DNA of 44,597 nucleotides, taken from contig JAFTSB010000002.1 of the NCBI GenBank assembly GCA_017461945.1, forward strand, positions 1 through 44,597. The letters run 5' to 3'. Source of the DNA: Clostridia bacterium (GTDB taxonomy: Bacteria; Bacillota; Clostridia; Oscillospirales; CAG-272). The position numbers were made by a program, and so were the translations under genes. A model generated the notes under the pieces. The model had not been told where the DNA came from. It worked only from the letters and a program-made list of their open reading frames with translations, and did not search any database. This document shows, piece after piece, positions 44,328 to 44,597 of the stretch (position 1 is its first letter; every line of letters begins with the position of its first letter).

Positions 44328-44597
44328 TTACTTGGTCATACCACCGGTCATGCCGTTCTCGTAGGACTCGATCATCTTCTTCATCGTGACACCCGTACGA
44401 CCTCTACTCCTTGTACTGAGCTTTTTCAGCCATTTTTCAGTACTTTTGCCCGTAAATATCTTGATTTCAAGCTTCGCCGTATCATCATCGGTTAATGTGA
44501 CGAAGATTTTGTCAATATACTGAGCCACAAATTCGTTTGATATAACGCCCGTGCTTGCATCCCTAACTGCCGCATCGAGCCGTGCTTTTACCTCTGC
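44328..44597 (-). CDS. C-terminal fragment of a large serine recombinase-like protein (partial, runs off window)
   Basis: The frame is open from the right edge (44597) to a stop at 44328, 89 residues visible. EFVAQYIDKIFVTLTDDDTA, KLEIKIFTGKSTEKWLKKL and TMKKMIESYENGM resemble the C-terminal tail of site-specific serine recombinases carried by Clostridia conjugative and mobilisable elements. No catalytic domain is visible because the N-terminus lies outside the window. An internal GTG at 44528 is not a real start since conserved-looking sequence continues upstream. If right, a mobile element or its remnant begins at the right edge. Confidence 0.6.
   Translation of the reverse strand, partial: AEVKARLDAAVRDASTGVISNEFVAQYIDKIFVTLTDDDTAKLEIKIFTGKSTEKWLKKLSTRSRGRTGVTMKKMIESYENGMTGGMTK

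Overview
The window reads as a chromosomal stretch of an endospore-forming Clostridia (Firmicutes), most likely a gut-type lineage. Support comes from a spore germination protease (gpr) and the forespore signal protein gene spoIIR, AGGAGG-type ribosome binding sites, sigma-A promoters with 17-base spacers, lipoprotein signal peptides of Gram-positive type, a glutaminyl-tRNA synthetase beside gltX, and a BspA-type leucine-rich repeat lipoprotein. The species cannot be named from this sequence alone. Coding sequence is G/C-rich at third positions, so many long antisense open frames exist; these are shadows and are left out.

Layout. 1-3.5 kb: ychF-trmB-nitroreductase-truB, translation and tRNA modification genes. 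3.5-5.5 kb (minus): uxaC followed by a LURP-one-like protein. 5.6-9.8 kb: PHP phosphatase and MutS-like ATPase, then an Lrp/AsnC regulator translationally coupled to an aminotransferase. 9.9-10.8 kb (minus): gpr. 11-12.9 kb: orphan oligopeptide-binding lipoprotein. 13.1-17.8 kb: metallo-beta-lactamase-fold hydrolase-gltX-glnS-glycerophosphodiesterase run. 17.9-18.8 kb: second metallo-beta-lactamase-fold protein. 18.8-19.4 kb: a compact A/T-rich cassette of two divergent small genes (XRE regulator, 80-residue protein) bounded by two identical 31-base terminator hairpins. 19.5-25 kb (minus): YitT membrane protein, DUF554 membrane protein and a giant CehA/McbA-type PHP protein. 25.1-26.3 kb: beta-helix protein. 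26.3-26.5 kb: tRNA-Lys inside a 30-bp hairpin formed with an inverted copy of its own 3' end. 26.5-30.9 kb: flavodoxin, LRR lipoprotein, ligA. 31-31.5 kb: a frameshifted HTH pseudogene divergent from an intact XRE gene, sharing a perfect palindrome. 31.5-36.5 kb: MFS transporter, ABC-F ATPase, spoIIR, rpe. 36.5-43 kb: fused ABC/FtsX transporter, ferritin-like protein, nucleoside hydrolase, ldh. 43-44.1 kb: an HTH-GHKL-ATPase-DUF4325 regulator. The right edge cuts the 3' end of what looks like a large serine recombinase, so a mobile element may lie just outside.

Almost every transcription unit is a single gene or a short operon ended by a strong, often perfectly palindromic hairpin that can serve both strands. 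The core is housekeeping. The most unusual parts are the duplicated-terminator XRE cassette with its switch-like divergent promoter, the tRNA-Lys hairpin, the decayed HTH pair with an intact operator palindrome, and the single-chain HTH-ATPase-STAS-like regulator beside the recombinase.
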